NCBI GenBank assembly: GCA_023091665.1
Contig: JALJCQ010000014.1
Span: 558,001-622,000 of the forward strand
Length of the DNA: 64,000 nucleotides
DNA from: Pythium myriotylum
Lineage: Eukaryota; Oomycota; Peronosporomycetes; Pythiales; Pythiaceae
Direction of reading: 5' to 3'
Position numbers and translations under genes: made by a program. Shown in pieces: positions 63,801-64,000 of this stretch; position 1 is the stretch's first letter, and the number at the start of each line of letters is the position of its first letter. A model generated the notes under the pieces. It did no database searches, was not told the origin of the DNA, and worked only from the letters and a program-made list of their open reading frames with translations.

Positions 63801-64000
63801 GCACGATCGAGAGGATGGCCGCGACTTCCATGGCCCACGAGAGCGGGTTCCACATGAAGCTGAGGAAGACCTTGAGCTTGTTGACCTTTTCTTCCGGGAG
63901 CTTGTTGGGGCCGTACTCGGCGAGACGCTTCTGCGCCTCGTCGGACGTGAGGCCCTCCCGAGAGGTCTTGAGCTTGTCGAGCGCCGCGTTGAGCGGCACC
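60880..64000 (-). CDS. Plasma-membrane H+-ATPase (P3A type), copy 3, partial
   Basis: Open from the window edge to TAA at 60880, 1,039 codons visible; by comparison with copy 2 about 31 N-terminal residues lie outside. LTGES, SDKTGTLTLNQ, MVTGDQ and TGDGVNDAPALAQADIGIAV are intact, and the Cys-bearing loop of about 190 residues lies between helices 7 and 8 (ENLCVGCMRDNCHDFMQDQY at its start). It retains the two bases lost in copy 2. Same orientation as copy 2, 9.04 kb away stop to stop, sharing at least 3.5 kb including the 3' flank. Likely functional as far as visible. Confidence 0.95.
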   Translation of the reverse strand, partial: VPLNAALDKLKTSREGLTSDEAQKRLAEYGPNKLPEEKVNKLKVFLSFMWNPLSWAMEVAAILSIVLLDYADFGLIIFLLLLNAFIGYFEEIQAGDAVSALMGQLAPEAKALRDGEMVNVGADLLVPGDIIRVRLGDVIPADIKFLEGDPIKVDQSSLTGESLPVTKSEGDEGYSGSVVKQGEIEAMVTSTGVNTFLGRAAEKIATADSHGRLQQVLTTVGNFCLVSIVIWCVIELLAQMAGRSNENPCYLKTDGCLGVANILVLIVGGIPVAMPTVLSVTLAIGSSALAKENAIVTRLTCIEEMASMEVLCSDKTGTLTLNQLSVDLDNLVPYNGFTGDDIIKFGALAARIENNEAIDVVCYNTYPGKDSIKDEYTLLHYTPFDPTTKYTIAKLRDNRTGEVFRAIKGAPQVVLNMDVNAAALRDEVEGRIDEFASRGYRGLGVGIDRSGDVPVEQCKWQLIGLLPLFDPPRHDTADTIKRAIELGIAVKMVTGDQRAIAVETCRQLGMPTNILDTSFFNQAPPPGLNLAQMIYDTDGFAQVFPEHKFEIVKLIQSLGKVVGMTGDGVNDAPALAQADIGIAVDDATDAARAAADIVLVSPGLSVIITAIRMSREIFLRMKNYAMYSIAMTVRIVFTFGILTVAWNWYFPTLLVVILAILNDGTILTISKDNVKPSPTPDSWKLKQVFVSSISFGLWLTLSTIVLFAVINNSDGFAGAGVENLCVGCMRDNCHDFMQDQYQTCAKASGSVGCGEIDGSVPRSAINNSAAVGKFRKDAIDAYWVEYERKYEHSKDKLFKDLSDIHLNDLEGDVEPSADAAYEQFVYQYTVGVAGTPYGGSYNVFDAAQSGKGVEFIGNDHIPVTNEVAFCDYVWDFSNFNKTWTRNYQMIGPGVQRKEGVLRSVIYTQVSISGQALIFVTRTAGANIWFFADRPSTLLLIAFVFAQVVASAIGWIGFGGYPVDRVAVIGCGGGYTLVAWLWAIVWHIPLDFIKFGVNYLLNSNVYNQKAFTSRINAGHPTMSHSVVTNQQRSIRASRTV

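Overview
This 64 kb window looks like a gene-poor, transposon-rich stretch of an oomycete genome, most likely Phytophthora or a close relative (inference). The protein genes are eukaryotic. Spliced genes carry 54-77 nt GT-AG introns. The plasma-membrane H+-ATPases have the very long loop between membrane helices 7 and 8 known from oomycete enzymes. The transposon types (Helitron, MULE, Tc1/mariner, pogo, Gag-only retroelement pieces) fit Phytophthora repeat space. No tRNA, rRNA or CRISPR was seen. Several long reading frames begin at GTG or TTG; for this eukaryote I moved starts to the first in-frame ATG.

Region 1-25 kb is a graveyard of mobile elements: a MULE fragment, a retroelement gag with a decayed protease start, a broken Helitron Rep/helicase (5.3-8.4 kb), a second gag-like pseudogene, two Tc1/mariner pseudogenes, scattered pieces of a second Helitron on the minus strand (DUF6570 piece, PIF1 C-terminus), and a second frameshifted MULE. 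Within it lie two small AWS-SET histone-methyltransferase-like genes (one broken), a frameshifted 2-oxoglutarate/Fe(II) oxygenase-like gene ending in two C2HC fingers, an array of sixteen phase-locked 20-bp units, and one apparently intact pogo-type element with perfect 16-bp inverted ends and a TA duplication (23.5-25.1 kb).

Region 25.7-46 kb is the functional core. Two LRR receptor-like TKL kinases lie on the minus strand, then a tandem pair of MATE transporters on the plus strand, then two more LRR kinases and a RING-H2 gene. All four kinase genes can be resolved into six exons with every intron in phase 2. Kinase domains are almost identical within each neighbouring pair while ectodomains and introns have diverged.

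Region 46-64 kb carries three P3A H+-ATPase genes: one intact on plus, one on minus with a 2-nt deletion, and one on minus running off the window. The minus copies belong to a recent segmental duplication; the plus copy shares only its core with them at near identity. Between them are an unassigned 336-residue protein with three internal repeats, an ABCG transporter pseudogene interrupted by an RNase H-bearing retroelement fragment with a target-site duplication, and a peroxiredoxin pseudogene whose catalytic cysteine position reads UGA.

The recurring theme is multigene families (LRR kinases, H+-ATPases) whose cores are homogenised while their ends diverge, set beside many decayed transposons.
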